Assembly: GCA_963977065.1 (NCBI GenBank) | Contig: CAXBNF010000002.1 | Coordinates: 1 to 64,000, forward strand | Length of the DNA stretch: 64,000 nt | Source of the DNA: Planktosalinus sp963977065 | GTDB taxonomy: Bacteria; Bacteroidota; Bacteroidia; Flavobacteriales; Flavobacteriaceae | Direction: 5' to 3' | Shown: piece after piece, positions 29,177 through 38,688 of the stretch | Numbering within the stretch: the stretch's first letter is position 1 | How the letters are laid out: every line of letters starts with the position of its first letter | Program-made: the position numbers and the translations under genes | The notes under the pieces: model-generated | Databases searched by the model: none | The model's input: only the letters and a program-made list of their open reading frames with translations | Told to the model about the DNA's origin: nothing

Positions 29177-30400
29177 TTAAGCGGTTTTTACTTTTAAACG
29201 TTTCATTCTTTTCTTAATATTCCCTCTAATAACGTAGTGGTCAATGGTGGGTGCAAAAACATTCATTAATAGAATTGCAAGAAATACTCCTTCAGGATAT
29301 GCAGGGTTGAATACTCGAATCATTACAGAAATAAATCCTATAAAAAATCCGTATATCCATTTACCCTTATTGGTTTGTGAACCTGTAACAGGATCTGTTG
29401 CCATATAGACAATACCAAAGGCCAGTCCACCAATGATCAAGTGTTCCCAGAAAGCAACACTCATTAATCCATAAAAACTGCTCCCTTCTTTTATAACACC
29501 GGCATCAACAACCCAATTAAAAATGAGTCCCATAACAAGGGCTCCCACTATGGAGCTGACAATAATGCGCCAACTAGCTACCTTTGTATAGAGAAGAAAT
29601 ATACCTCCCAGAATAATTAGTAGCGTAGAAGTTTCACCTATAGAACCGGGTATAAACCCATAAAACATATCCCATAGACTATAAACGACTTCATTATTTT
29701 GCGCATAGCTTCCCAAAATAGTTTCACCGGAAATAGCACTTACATCTGTTGCTCCGGCTGCTATCTGCGCATCACGTTCTACTGCGCCGTGTACCCAAAC
29801 CTTATCACCACTCATCCATGTAGGATAAGCAAAGAATAAAAATGCGCGTATTGTCAATGCAGGGTTAAGAATATTCATTCCGGTTCCTCCAAAGACTTCT
29901 TTTCCAATGACTACACCAAAAGCAACTGCTACAGCAAGCATCCAAAGTGGCGTATCAACTGGTATAATAAGTGGCACTAGCATACCTGTCACCAAATAAC
30001 CTTCTTCAACTTCGTGTCCTTTGATGGTTGCAAATAAAAATTCAATTGCCAATCCAACACCATAAGAGATTACAACCAATGGTAATACGGTCCAGGCTCC
30101 CAATACAAAATTTTCCCAGTTGATGAAATGCTCAAAAAGAGAAAATGTTTCCGGAAAACCATTTACAGCAGAATAATGTTGATATCCTGTATTGAATATA
30201 CCAAAAATCAAACAAGGCACTAAAGCCATGATTACTGTATTCATGGTTCGCTTTAAATCATCTGCTGCTCTAACGTGACCTCCAGAATGTGTGGTTTCGT
30301 TAGGTAAATACAAAAAGGTGTGCAGCGCATTGAAAGATGCACGCATTTTTGTGTCTTTGTATTTTAATTTTAACTCGTGTAATTTATTTTTTAAACTCAT
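29177..30400 (-). CDS. nqrB: Na+-translocating NADH:quinone reductase subunit B
   Basis: This 407-residue subunit is the main membrane subunit, with about ten helices, and is central to Na+ translocation. The covalent FMN site appears as AISGETIL (SGxT), a second target for ApbE. Conserved blocks include THSGGHVRAADDLKRTMNTVI, GKEVFGGTGMNILNPALTIRAFLFFAYP and YMATDPVTGSQTNKGKWIYG. Length is close to the Vibrio subunit (415). It lies 3 bp after nqrA. Confidence 0.96.
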   Translation of the reverse strand: MSLKNKLHELKLKYKDTKMRASFNALHTFLYLPNETTHSGGHVRAADDLKRTMNTVIMALVPCLIFGIFNTGYQHYSAVNGFPETFSLFEHFINWENFVLGAWTVLPLVVISYGVGLAIEFLFATIKGHEVEEGYLVTGMLVPLIIPVDTPLWMLAVAVAFGVVIGKEVFGGTGMNILNPALTIRAFLFFAYPTWMSGDKVWVHGAVERDAQIAAGATDVSAISGETILGSYAQNNEVVYSLWDMFYGFIPGSIGETSTLLIILGGIFLLYTKVASWRIIVSSIVGALVMGLIFNWVVDAGVIKEGSSFYGLMSVAFWEHLIIGGLAFGIVYMATDPVTGSQTNKGKWIYGFFIGFISVMIRVFNPAYPEGVFLAILLMNVFAPTIDHYVIRGNIKKRMKRLKVKTA

Positions 30401-30403
30401 AGC

Positions 30404-31756
30404 TTAACCAATTTCTTTGTACATAAGATCCAATCCTTTTCTAATAATCTCTTGATGTGGTTGTTTTGAAATACACACAAATTCAGTGAGTGCAAAATCT
30501 TCAGGAGCCACCTCATACATTCCTATCTCTTCCATAACATCAAGATCTTCTACCATACACGCTTTTAAGGTTTGTAATGGATAAATATCAAGTGGAAAAA
30601 CCTGCTCATATAATCCGGTTTGGACAAATGCTCTGTGCTCGCCGTTGGTGTTTGTATTTAAAACATATTTTTTCTTGGGGGTTAACCACGAAAATGTCAA
30701 TGCTCTTGTGATTGAAATTTTATTGAAAATGGGCTTGTTCCATCCAAAAAATTCATAGTCATCACCCTCGGGAATTACAGATATCGTGTTGTCATAAAAT
30801 CCCAAATGCCCATCTGCCTCCACTTTTTTTCCGGTTAAAACACCTCCACTAATAATACGAACATGCTCTTCCTTCAAACCAGAGTCATAAACCATAGTAG
30901 AAACTTCGGCTCCAGCCTTTGTGCGGTAATATTTTGGATTTTTTAATGAAGACCCGGAAAGTGCTACAATGCGCTCTGCATTGAATTTTCCGGTTAATAA
31001 AAGCTCCCCTATGATCACTAAATCTTGCGGAGTAATAGTCCAAACGATTTCTCCTTTGTTTATAGGATCGATTTTATTGATGAGGGTTCCTACATTTCCT
31101 GAAGGATGTGGTCCGGATATTTTGTGAATGGTAACATCTTGTAAATTCAAAAACTGTGAGGTACTGTTTTTGCCAACACCCACGTGAACTTGTCCATCTG
31201 TTAGTTTAGACAGTGCAGTTACTGCGGCTTGCAGTTCTTTCTCTTTTCCGTTTAGGGTAAAATCATAATCTGCTACTAATGGTGCGGTGGCATGAGCAGA
31301 TATAAAAATTGCCTTTGGTGTTTTGTCAGGACTTGCAATAACATCGTAAGGACGCTGCTTGATAAATGTCCAGCAACCTGATTCCAGTAAGCGACTTTTG
31401 ATTATTTCAGAAGATGCTGTTACTTCATCAAATTTTCCAAAGTCACGGTAAGTATCCTCTGTATCTGCTGTAATAACAATATGAGTTATGACTCTTTTTG
31501 CACCTCTTTTAATTTCAGTCAAAGTACCGCTCACGGGCGAAACAAACCGAATTGCTTCATTCTCACGATGGTAAAAAAGATCGTCACCTGCTTTAAGCTT
31601 AGCGCCTTCTTTTACAACCATTTTTGGGGTAATTAAGTGAAAATCTGAGGGTCTGATAACGAAAGTGCGGGACCTTGGAGCATTTGTTAGTGCTTTATCT
31701 GACTCACCAACAAGTCGAATGTCAAGCCCCTTTTTGATTCTAATGTCTTTTGACAT
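30404..31756 (-). CDS. nqrA: Na+-translocating NADH:quinone reductase subunit A
   Basis: This 450-residue peripheral cytoplasmic subunit is part of the quinone-binding region. Conserved features are the N-terminal IRIKKGLDIRLVGESD, the SGTLTEIKRGAKR lipoyl-like hairpin, GPHPSGNVGTLINKI and the C-terminal CMVEDLDVMEEIGMYEVAPEDFALTEFVC. It is the first gene of nqrABCDEF. Two -7-like elements lie 65-80 bp upstream, leaving a leader of moderate length. Confidence 0.96.
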   Translation of the reverse strand: MSKDIRIKKGLDIRLVGESDKALTNAPRSRTFVIRPSDFHLITPKMVVKEGAKLKAGDDLFYHRENEAIRFVSPVSGTLTEIKRGAKRVITHIVITADTEDTYRDFGKFDEVTASSEIIKSRLLESGCWTFIKQRPYDVIASPDKTPKAIFISAHATAPLVADYDFTLNGKEKELQAAVTALSKLTDGQVHVGVGKNSTSQFLNLQDVTIHKISGPHPSGNVGTLINKIDPINKGEIVWTITPQDLVIIGELLLTGKFNAERIVALSGSSLKNPKYYRTKAGAEVSTMVYDSGLKEEHVRIISGGVLTGKKVEADGHLGFYDNTISVIPEGDDYEFFGWNKPIFNKISITRALTFSWLTPKKKYVLNTNTNGEHRAFVQTGLYEQVFPLDIYPLQTLKACMVEDLDVMEEIGMYEVAPEDFALTEFVCISKQPHQEIIRKGLDLMYKEIG

Positions 31757-31820
31757 AGGATTTCAGTGTTTAGTTTTCTGTATATTTATTAAATTGATAT
31801 AATACCAATTAAAAAGAGTG

Positions 31821-31836
31821 CAAATTTACAAATTTA
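31821..31836 (-). promoter_or_regulatory. Tandem -7 elements TAAATTTG upstream of nqrA
   Basis: On the minus strand two perfect TAnnTTTG matches (TAAATTTG) lie end to end at 31829-31836 and 31821-31828. They would give an nqrA leader of about 55-70 nt. No clear -33 TTG was seen. Confidence 0.5.
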
Positions 31837-31979
31837 AGGACGTATTTCTAAGACTAAAAATAACTAAATTCACTATTTATAATTAGTCTAAATAATAAAT
31901 GTTTACATTTAAAAAACAAGACCCTAAGTTCAAAAATTGTTTATATTTACCAATCTTTAAAATCAAAAAGCAGGTGCTG

Positions 31980-33230
31980 ATGAAACTTTATTTTTCACTA
32001 TTTTTTTTGTCATTTTCTATTGTCTCTTTAAGTCAGGTTAAAGAAACGTCACCTCCTCGACATATTAAAACCATTGCATTTCAAGGAAATACACCTCAGG
32101 CGCAACTTCCCATTTTAAAATTAGGAGAAGGATTTCAGCTTAGTTTTGATGATATAATTGGTGATGAACGCGATTACTATTATACCATTGACCATTATAA
32201 TTTTGACTGGACTCCAACAAATCTAGCCAAAGGAGAATATCTCCACGGCTTTGATGATGTGCGCATCGACTTTTATGAAAACTCCTTCAATACATTGCAA
32301 ATGTATTCACATTATGTATTGAATATTCCAAACAGAGACACCCGAGGCATCACAAAAAGTGGTAATTACCTAATTAGTATTTTTGATGATCGGGGAAATT
32401 TGCAGTTTTCAAGAAAATTTATGGTTTATGAAGATGTTGCTAATGTGGGTGTGGAAATCAAACGAACCCGAAACCTGAATTATATAAACACAAAACAAGT
32501 TGTTCATTTTACTATAAATTCACAAAGCGGACCTTTAATCAATCCAAATCAAAATGTAAAAACGTTGGTTCTACAAAACAGTAAATTAAGTAATGCCATT
32601 TCAGATTTAAAGCCACAATACACCCTTGGTAATGAACTGGTTTATCGCTATGATTTGGAAGCCTCCTTCTGGGGTGGAAATGAATTTTTCAATTTTGACA
32701 ATAGTGATGTGCGAGGAGCAACCGTAAACATAAGAAGGGTTGAAATGGAAGATACTTTTATCAATTATTTATACACCAATATTTCAAGAAAAGACAGGCC
32801 TTATACCTACAATCCCGACATTAATGGAAATTTTGTGGTTCGTAATATTAGAGGTCAAAAATCCAGTATTGATGCAGAATATGTTTGGGTGCATTTTGCA
32901 CTTCAGTATTATGAGGACCTCAATGATGGAGAGGAAATTCACATCTATGGAAACTTCAATAATTACACTCTGGATGATACTACCCGATTGACATATGACA
33001 CTAACAACGATGTGTACAGGCTTAAATATTTATTTAAGCAGGGGTTTTATAACTATAAATATGTCATTAAAGATAGGGACGGAAACATAAATCAAGGCGC
33101 CATAAGTGGAAATTTTGATGAAACCGAAAATGACTATACGGTTGTTGTTTATTATAGAGATTTGGGAGGCAGATTTGACAGGATTATTGGTGTGGGAGCA
33201 AACAATTCTGTAAACATAACTAACAATTAA
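31980..33230 (+). CDS. Type IX secretion system plug protein (DUF5103 family)
   Basis: This 416-residue exported protein has a signal peptide (LYFSLFFLSFSIVSLSQ). Recognisable family segments are PRHIKTIAFQGNTPQAQLPILKLGEGFQLSFDDI, YYYTIDHYNFDWTPTNLAKGEYLHGFDD and FSRKFMVYEDVANVGV. This family includes the plug that closes the periplasmic face of the SprA translocon channel when PorV is absent. ATG 31980 is preferred over ATG 31899 because it starts directly at a signal peptide. The T9SS-tailed proteins elsewhere in the window would be its system's cargo. Confidence 0.82.
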   Translation: MKLYFSLFFLSFSIVSLSQVKETSPPRHIKTIAFQGNTPQAQLPILKLGEGFQLSFDDIIGDERDYYYTIDHYNFDWTPTNLAKGEYLHGFDDVRIDFYENSFNTLQMYSHYVLNIPNRDTRGITKSGNYLISIFDDRGNLQFSRKFMVYEDVANVGVEIKRTRNLNYINTKQVVHFTINSQSGPLINPNQNVKTLVLQNSKLSNAISDLKPQYTLGNELVYRYDLEASFWGGNEFFNFDNSDVRGATVNIRRVEMEDTFINYLYTNISRKDRPYTYNPDINGNFVVRNIRGQKSSIDAEYVWVHFALQYYEDLNDGEEIHIYGNFNNYTLDDTTRLTYDTNNDVYRLKYLFKQGFYNYKYVIKDRDGNINQGAISGNFDETENDYTVVVYYRDLGGRFDRIIGVGANNSVNITNN

Positions 33231-33273
33231 ACACTTTGTAATTGAAAAATAAAATACATACCCATCAATTCAA

Positions 33274-34449
33274 ATGCTGGATAAATTATCTGTCTTTTTA
33301 GCAACGATTCTTCCTTCAAAAGAAAAAAGTAAAAACTCTCTTCAATTCAGAGGGGAAAAATGTCTCAATTGTGAACAAGTTCTTAATAAAACTGATAGGT
33401 TTTGTCCCAATTGTTCACAGCTCAACTCCACTAAAAAACTTCACTTCAAAGATTTATTTAATGAGTTTTTTGGAAGCTTGTTTGCTTACGATAGTCGTAT
33501 CATGCTCACATTAAGAGTGCTACTTTTTAAGCCCGGGAAAATGTCTAAAGATTACATTCAGGGCAAAAGGATGCGATATGCCAATCCGTTTCGGTTTTAC
33601 TTGAGCGTAAGTATTGTGTTTTTTCTACTTAGTGGATTATTGAATAAAATTTCAGAATACACAAGTGAATATTCCGCAGACGAAAACAAGTCTATTAATT
33701 CTTCAGGCACATCAAATGTAAAAACACTCAATGACCCTGATACAGCAAAAATTATAAGCGAAGTTTTTAATGAAAGCCAAAATATTGCTGATAGTGTTGA
33801 ATTGAATTTATCTAAGAAATATGTGCCCTCAGATGATGTTTTGAAAAAGTATCCAGTTGTATATCATTCAGAAAAAGAATTGGACACCATGAACCGCTGG
33901 GAACGATTTGGTAAAAAAATTAACATTTACAGTGATTTTTATCTAGAAAACAAAACATTAAGTTCTTCGAAGGCATTAACACAAATAGGCCATGAAAACA
34001 ATGCCTCAAACCGATGGCTCTTTAAAAAAGTAATTGATTTCAATTTTTTTAAAGATAACCCGGATGTTGCTTATAGTTATTTTATTTCAAAATTACCGAT
34101 AGTCATATTTCTCTTTATGCCTTTTTTTGCTCTTTTTATTAAACTACTCTATATTAGAAAAAACAGGTTTACATATATGGAACATCTAATTTTTGCTTTT
34201 CATGTGCAAAGTTTACTATTTGTTTTTTTAACGATTTCTTTCATTATTGATTATTTTTTAAACACCTCCTTATTTACATCTTTAGCTATGCTTGTATTTT
34301 TATTCTATTTATACAAAGCGATGCGGCACTTTTATGAACAAGGGAGATTTAAAACAATCGTTAAATTTATGATTCTAAATACTTTATTTAGTATCTTAGC
34401 TACTTTCGCCGCAATAGGATATGCGCTTCTATCATTTTCGGTATATTAA
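33274..34449 (+). CDS. DUF3667 membrane protein with zinc ribbon
   Basis: This 391-residue protein has an N-terminal four-cysteine zinc ribbon (CLNC at 30-33, CPNC at 44-47). The signature region follows (FKDLFNEFFGSLFAYDSRIMLTLRVLLFKPGKMSKDYIQGKRMRYANPFRFYLSVSIVFF), then a charged loop (about 125-255) and about four C-terminal membrane helices. Function is unknown. It lies 43 bp after the plug gene and 3 bp before apaG, on the same strand. Confidence 0.85.
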   Translation: MLDKLSVFLATILPSKEKSKNSLQFRGEKCLNCEQVLNKTDRFCPNCSQLNSTKKLHFKDLFNEFFGSLFAYDSRIMLTLRVLLFKPGKMSKDYIQGKRMRYANPFRFYLSVSIVFFLLSGLLNKISEYTSEYSADENKSINSSGTSNVKTLNDPDTAKIISEVFNESQNIADSVELNLSKKYVPSDDVLKKYPVVYHSEKELDTMNRWERFGKKINIYSDFYLENKTLSSSKALTQIGHENNASNRWLFKKVIDFNFFKDNPDVAYSYFISKLPIVIFLFMPFFALFIKLLYIRKNRFTYMEHLIFAFHVQSLLFVFLTISFIIDYFLNTSLFTSLAMLVFLFYLYKAMRHFYEQGRFKTIVKFMILNTLFSILATFAAIGYALLSFSVY

Positions 34450-34452
34450 ATT

Positions 34453-34839
34453 ATGGTACAACAAGTTACAAAAGGAATAAAAATTTCTGTCGAAACCCAT
34501 TTTGAAGGTACATTTTATAATAATCATAAAATGCAATATGCCTTTAAGTACCTGATAACTATTGAAAATCAAAGTAAAGACCTTGTCCAACTCACTTCAA
34601 GATATTGGAAAATCAAAGATGCACTCAGTTGTAACCAAGTTGTCTATGGTGAAGGTGTTGTGGGCAAAAAGCCGGTCATAAAGCCAGGAGATTCCTATAC
34701 TTACAATTCCGGCTGTTTATTAGTTTCTCCTTTTGGAGCTATGCGCGGTTACTTTACAATGATTAATTTTACTACAACCAGACGGTTTAAAGTTAAAGTA
34801 CCCACATTTAGATTAAGCGCTCCTTTTGCAATGAACTAA
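34453..34839 (+). CDS. apaG: ApaG-domain protein
   Basis: This 128-residue protein has a fibronectin-like beta-sandwich ApaG fold, with IKISVETHFEG, YLITIENQSKDLVQLTSRYWKIKDA, VVGKKPVIKPGDSYTYNSGCLLVSPFGAMRGYF and a C-terminal VPTFRLSAPF. ApaG affects Co2+/Mg2+ tolerance in enterobacteria; the binding partner is unresolved. It is 3 bp after the DUF3667 gene. Its stop codon (34837-34839) directly abuts the stop of the convergent NRDE gene. Confidence 0.93.
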   Translation: MVQQVTKGIKISVETHFEGTFYNNHKMQYAFKYLITIENQSKDLVQLTSRYWKIKDALSCNQVVYGEGVVGKKPVIKPGDSYTYNSGCLLVSPFGAMRGYFTMINFTTTRRFKVKVPTFRLSAPFAMN

Positions 34840-35541
34840 TCATATTTCGATTCTATTACTTTCCCCAGAATTTAAATCTTTATAAGTCATTTTGACTTGA
34901 TTATTCTTCTTCTCAATTTGTGTTATACTTACGGTTTTGATAAATCCGCGATTCATTTGCAAATCAATTTCCATATTTCCCTCTCCTGCATTGTGATGAA
35001 ATTCTAGCAAACTTTCTGCACTAGTCACATTGTTTTCTATAAATTCTGAAAGCCACTGTTGACGTTTGGCTTTCATTTCTGGAGAATACAATGGGGAGGA
35101 ACTCCATATATGATTTCCTAAATTTAATTTTATAAAATGCTTTTTAACTCCATCCCATACCAAACGGTACAATTTTAAAGATGAATTCCAGTCAACTAAA
35201 ATAATAGTAAAGGGTTCAATATCCATAAAATCAAACTCCTTGATTTTTAAAACAGCATCCTCAGCTGTCAAAAGCTGTTTTACAACCACTCCACGACTCA
35301 TTCTGTAATAATCTTTTCTTTTGTGAGGCTCAAACCCTCCATTTAGTAAATTAATGACTCTATTTCTATCACTTACCCCAATCCAGGTTCCTCCTGCAAC
35401 CTGGTCCTTTGGATATACCAACTTTACATTTTCTTCTATGTATTCCTGCGGACTTAAAGTCTTTCTATCAGGTATTTCATCTCTATTTGATGTGAGGATA
35501 AAATCGTCATTTCTCTTTGCAATAAATGTTACTGTACACAT
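34840..35541 (-). CDS. NRDE-family protein (TANGO2-like)
   Basis: This 233-residue cytoplasmic protein starts MCTVTFIAKRNDDFILTSNRDE, giving the family NRDE motif (19-22) and an N-terminal Cys2 that would be exposed after methionine removal. Other conserved parts are PKDQVAGGTWIGVSDRNRVINLLNGG and GNHIWSSSPLYS. The fold resembles N-terminal nucleophile hydrolases. Bacterial members have no established role. It converges exactly end to end with apaG. Confidence 0.85.
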   Translation of the reverse strand: MCTVTFIAKRNDDFILTSNRDEIPDRKTLSPQEYIEENVKLVYPKDQVAGGTWIGVSDRNRVINLLNGGFEPHKRKDYYRMSRGVVVKQLLTAEDAVLKIKEFDFMDIEPFTIILVDWNSSLKLYRLVWDGVKKHFIKLNLGNHIWSSSPLYSPEMKAKRQQWLSEFIENNVTSAESLLEFHHNAGEGNMEIDLQMNRGFIKTVSITQIEKKNNQVKMTYKDLNSGESNRIEI

Positions 35542-35670
35542 AGTTTCTATGTCCTAAATTTGCCAAACAACTTACAAAATTTTAGGAAAGAAGTAAAGCC
35601 AATTTTTAAGAGACTCTTTAAAAATTTGTAACTTCGCAGTCAATTAAAAATCAAAGTAAAATAGATCAAC

Positions 35671-37302
35671 ATGGGAAAAGGATTTTATAAAGTTCCAATC
35701 GCAGTAAATGAACCTGTTAAAAGCTATGCGCCGGGTTCCCCCGAAAGGGAAGAGGTTTTAAAAACCTATAAATCAATGTACAACAGCACTGTTGAAGTGC
35801 CTTTATATATCAATGGTAAGGAAATCCGCACTGGTAACACCGCCACAATGTCTCCTCCTCATGACCATAAGCATTCTCTAGGAACCTATCATAAAGCAGA
35901 AAAAAAACACATTGAAGAAGCCATCTCCACAGCACTTGAAGCCAGAAAGAAATGGGCTAAAATGCCCTGGCAACAACGTGCAGGAATTTTCCTCAGAGCC
36001 GCAGAATTGATTGCAGGACCCTATCGTGCTAAAATAAATGCTGCGACTATGCTTGGTCAATCAAAAAATATTTATCAGGCTGAGATTGATGCTGCCTGTG
36101 AGTTGATTGACTTTTTAAGGTTCAATGTGCAGTATATGACTGAAATTTATGCCGAGCAGCCCGAGTCAACTTCAGGAGCTTGGAACCGTTTAGAATACCG
36201 CCCACTTGAAGGATTTATTTATGCCATCACCCCATTTAACTTTACAGCTATTGCCGGAAACTTACCTGCGAGCGCAGCACTTATGGGCAATGTAGCCATC
36301 TGGAAACCCAGTGACAGCCAGGTATATTCTGCAAAAGTGATTATGGATATTTTTAAAGAAGCCGGAGTACCAGATGGTGTGATTAACGTTGTTATGGGTG
36401 ACCCTGTAATGATTACTGATACCATACTAAGCAGCCCTGATTTTTCAGGATTACACTTTACAGGTTCTACAGATGTATTTAAAATTCTTTGGAAACAAAT
36501 TGGCAATAACATCAACAATTACAAAACCTATCCACGTATTGTGGGTGAAACTGGTGGTAAAGACTTTATAGTCGCTCACAAATCTTCAGACCCTATTCAA
36601 ATTGCAACTGCGATTTCAAGAGGAGCTTTTGAATTTCAGGGGCAAAAATGTTCAGCAGCTTCAAGATGTTATATTCCTAAAAGCTTATGGCCTGCTGTTA
36701 AAGAACAAGTTATAAAAGATGTAAAATCCTTCAAAATGGGATCGCCTGAGGATATGGGTAATTTCATCACCGCAGTCATTCATGAGGGTTCTTTTGACAA
36801 ACTGGCTAGCTATATCGACCAGGCAAAAAAAGACAGCAATGCAGAAATTGTTGTAGGGGGAAATTATGACAAATCAAAAGGGTATTTTATTGAACCTACC
36901 GTTATTTTAACTGAAGATCCAAAATACACAACAATGTGTACAGAGTTATTTGGACCCGTTGTAACAATTTATGTCTATGAAGATGAAAAATGGGAGGAAA
37001 CGCTTCATTTGGTTGATGGCACTTCTGAATATGCACTTACAGGAGCTGTATTCAGTGAAGACCGCTATGCGCTTGAAATTGCAGTTGACATCCTTGAAAA
37101 CGCTGCTGGCAACTTCTATATAAATGATAAACCAACAGGAGCGGTTGTGGGTCAACAGCCTTTTGGTGGTGCACGTGCTTCTGGTACAAATGACAAAGCA
37201 GGCTCAAAACTCAATTTGTTGAGGTGGGTTTCTCCAAGAATGGTTAAAGAAACATTTGTAACACCGGTGGATTATCGCTATCCATTTTTAGGAGAGAATT
37301 AG
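35671..37302 (+). CDS. pruA: 1-pyrroline-5-carboxylate (glutamate-gamma-semialdehyde) dehydrogenase
   Basis: This 543-residue NAD+-dependent enzyme oxidises glutamate semialdehyde to glutamate in proline catabolism. It has ALDH-fold blocks YAITPFNFTAIAGNLPASAALMGN, HFTGSTDVF, the general base in VGETGGKDF (Glu293) and nucleophile in FQGQKCSAASR (Cys327). The long N-terminal arm (about 1-90) fits the single-domain PruA of Bacteroidota and eukaryotes rather than bifunctional PutA. A near-consensus TAACTTCG lies about 35 bp upstream. It is monocistronic, followed by a terminator. Confidence 0.95.
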   Translation: MGKGFYKVPIAVNEPVKSYAPGSPEREEVLKTYKSMYNSTVEVPLYINGKEIRTGNTATMSPPHDHKHSLGTYHKAEKKHIEEAISTALEARKKWAKMPWQQRAGIFLRAAELIAGPYRAKINAATMLGQSKNIYQAEIDAACELIDFLRFNVQYMTEIYAEQPESTSGAWNRLEYRPLEGFIYAITPFNFTAIAGNLPASAALMGNVAIWKPSDSQVYSAKVIMDIFKEAGVPDGVINVVMGDPVMITDTILSSPDFSGLHFTGSTDVFKILWKQIGNNINNYKTYPRIVGETGGKDFIVAHKSSDPIQIATAISRGAFEFQGQKCSAASRCYIPKSLWPAVKEQVIKDVKSFKMGSPEDMGNFITAVIHEGSFDKLASYIDQAKKDSNAEIVVGGNYDKSKGYFIEPTVILTEDPKYTTMCTELFGPVVTIYVYEDEKWEETLHLVDGTSEYALTGAVFSEDRYALEIAVDILENAAGNFYINDKPTGAVVGQQPFGGARASGTNDKAGSKLNLLRWVSPRMVKETFVTPVDYRYPFLGEN

Positions 37303-37317
37303 ACAGCAGACTTTAGA

Positions 37318-37353
37318 TAAAAAAACGCCCTGTGTAAACAAGGCGTTTTTTTT
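37318..37353. terminator. Bidirectional terminator after pruA
   Basis: The stem AAAAACGCC/GGCGTTTTT (37321-37329 with 37342-37350) has an inner TGT/ACA pair and is flanked by A residues on the left and T residues on the right. It can therefore serve pruA and the convergent Omp28-like gene. Confidence 0.85.
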
Positions 37354-37372
37354 ATTGAAATAATAATTTTAT

Positions 37373-38671
37373 CTATTCAAAATTTACACTCTGACCGGCT
37401 TTAACGTGCTGGGCATTAAGTGCATTGTTGTTTTCATCAACAACATAAACAGCAACTCCAAAACGAGTAGGGTCATATGAATTTGGTGATTCTGTATAAG
37501 CAAATTGTGAAAGATTTACAGCAGAAAATGTTCTGGAATAAATTTCAAAAGCATCTGTTGAAGGGATGGATTCTCCTAAAACATTTGTAGTTAATGAAGC
37601 TTCTAATACATCATCATGAACAAAATCCGGTATAGGATTACCCATCTGATAATATGGACTTCCCGGGGTATTGACATAATAATTTGTTTGCGGAAAAATC
37701 AGTCCGTTTTGATAGATATAAACAACAAGTTTGTTTGTTGAAGGGATTGTATTTTCTGAAATCAACTTCACCTCTACATTTAGATTGTCCCCATTCAAAG
37801 TGGTGTTAATTGCTATACTCAAATTAGTATCTTCTCCGGCATGTGTCAAAGCTAAATCGATAGATGATGATTCATCTTCAGGACTTGGTGCTGTGAGCGT
37901 TCTGTTGATTTTGGCTGCCGGATAACCAGACACACCAAACTGATCTGCCAATTGAGCTTCACCGTCAAAAGCCATTACATCATTGTTATGAATTGCTACT
38001 ACAACCACATCATCAGACTGTTCTTTAAGCAATCTTACCGCATTGGTAACCCTCACACACCAGCCACACCAAGCACCTGTATAGTCTTCATAAACAATTT
38101 TTCGTTTTGGTATAAAAACCTCAAAGGTAGATTCATCTGTTTGGCTTAAACCGTCATCATAAACCGCATAAACACTGTAAACACCCGCTATGTCACTCGT
38201 AAAGCTAGTGCCTTCAATGAGCGTATCGTCAACATAAAATTCAGCTTCATCGGTGGCATCGGTACCATCAGGGTTTAGTAGTTTAAAGTTGATTGTTTGA
38301 TTGCGAAGTGCTTTTGATTTGTCAACTGTAAGAAATCTTTCCGTGACTACATTAAACAACAGAGGATTGCTGTTAAATTCCAGATAAGTTGCAGTAAATT
38401 CATATTCACCACTTTCTTCAAATGAAAATGAATTTCCTTCAATGGGTACTCCATTCACTGAAATGATGCTTTGAAAAGTATAATCCTCACCGTCATCACC
38501 TTCAACCGTAAACTCAAGAGTTTGATCAATACCTATTGTTGAATTTTCAACATTCGCCTTGATGGTGATTGAAGATAATGTATTTGCTCTGTTACCCAGG
38601 TAATCTGCACTACAGGCAATAATAAGTAATGAAAATAGTGCTAATAAAAATCCCTTAAATATAAATTTCAT
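37373..38671 (-). CDS. Omp28-related lipoprotein with CxxC thioredoxin-like domain
   Basis: This 432-residue lipoprotein (LIIAC, Cys20) has two Ig-like beta domains (about 30-110 and 110-188). An Omp28-type thioredoxin-fold domain follows, with active-site-like YEDYTGAWCGWCVR (Cys202, Cys205) and the cis-proline-like VSGYPAAKINR. The C-terminus is another beta domain. It is likely on the outer membrane surface or periplasmic and may catalyse thiol-disulfide exchange. It lies in a leftward cluster with a second Omp28-like CxxC protein (39471), facing a TlpA-like gene at 41375. The partner substrate is unknown. Confidence 0.83.
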   Translation of the reverse strand: MKFIFKGFLLALFSLLIIACSADYLGNRANTLSSITIKANVENSTIGIDQTLEFTVEGDDGEDYTFQSIISVNGVPIEGNSFSFEESGEYEFTATYLEFNSNPLLFNVVTERFLTVDKSKALRNQTINFKLLNPDGTDATDEAEFYVDDTLIEGTSFTSDIAGVYSVYAVYDDGLSQTDESTFEVFIPKRKIVYEDYTGAWCGWCVRVTNAVRLLKEQSDDVVVVAIHNNDVMAFDGEAQLADQFGVSGYPAAKINRTLTAPSPEDESSSIDLALTHAGEDTNLSIAINTTLNGDNLNVEVKLISENTIPSTNKLVVYIYQNGLIFPQTNYYVNTPGSPYYQMGNPIPDFVHDDVLEASLTTNVLGESIPSTDAFEIYSRTFSAVNLSQFAYTESPNSYDPTRFGVAVYVVDENNNALNAQHVKAGQSVNFE

Positions 38672-38688
38672 TGTTTTGAATTCTAAAT

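Noticed and set aside
37299..37319. Possible TTAGACN heptamer array after pruA
   Set aside because: Only three loose units that overlap the stop codon; not distinguishable from chance in AT-rich DNA.
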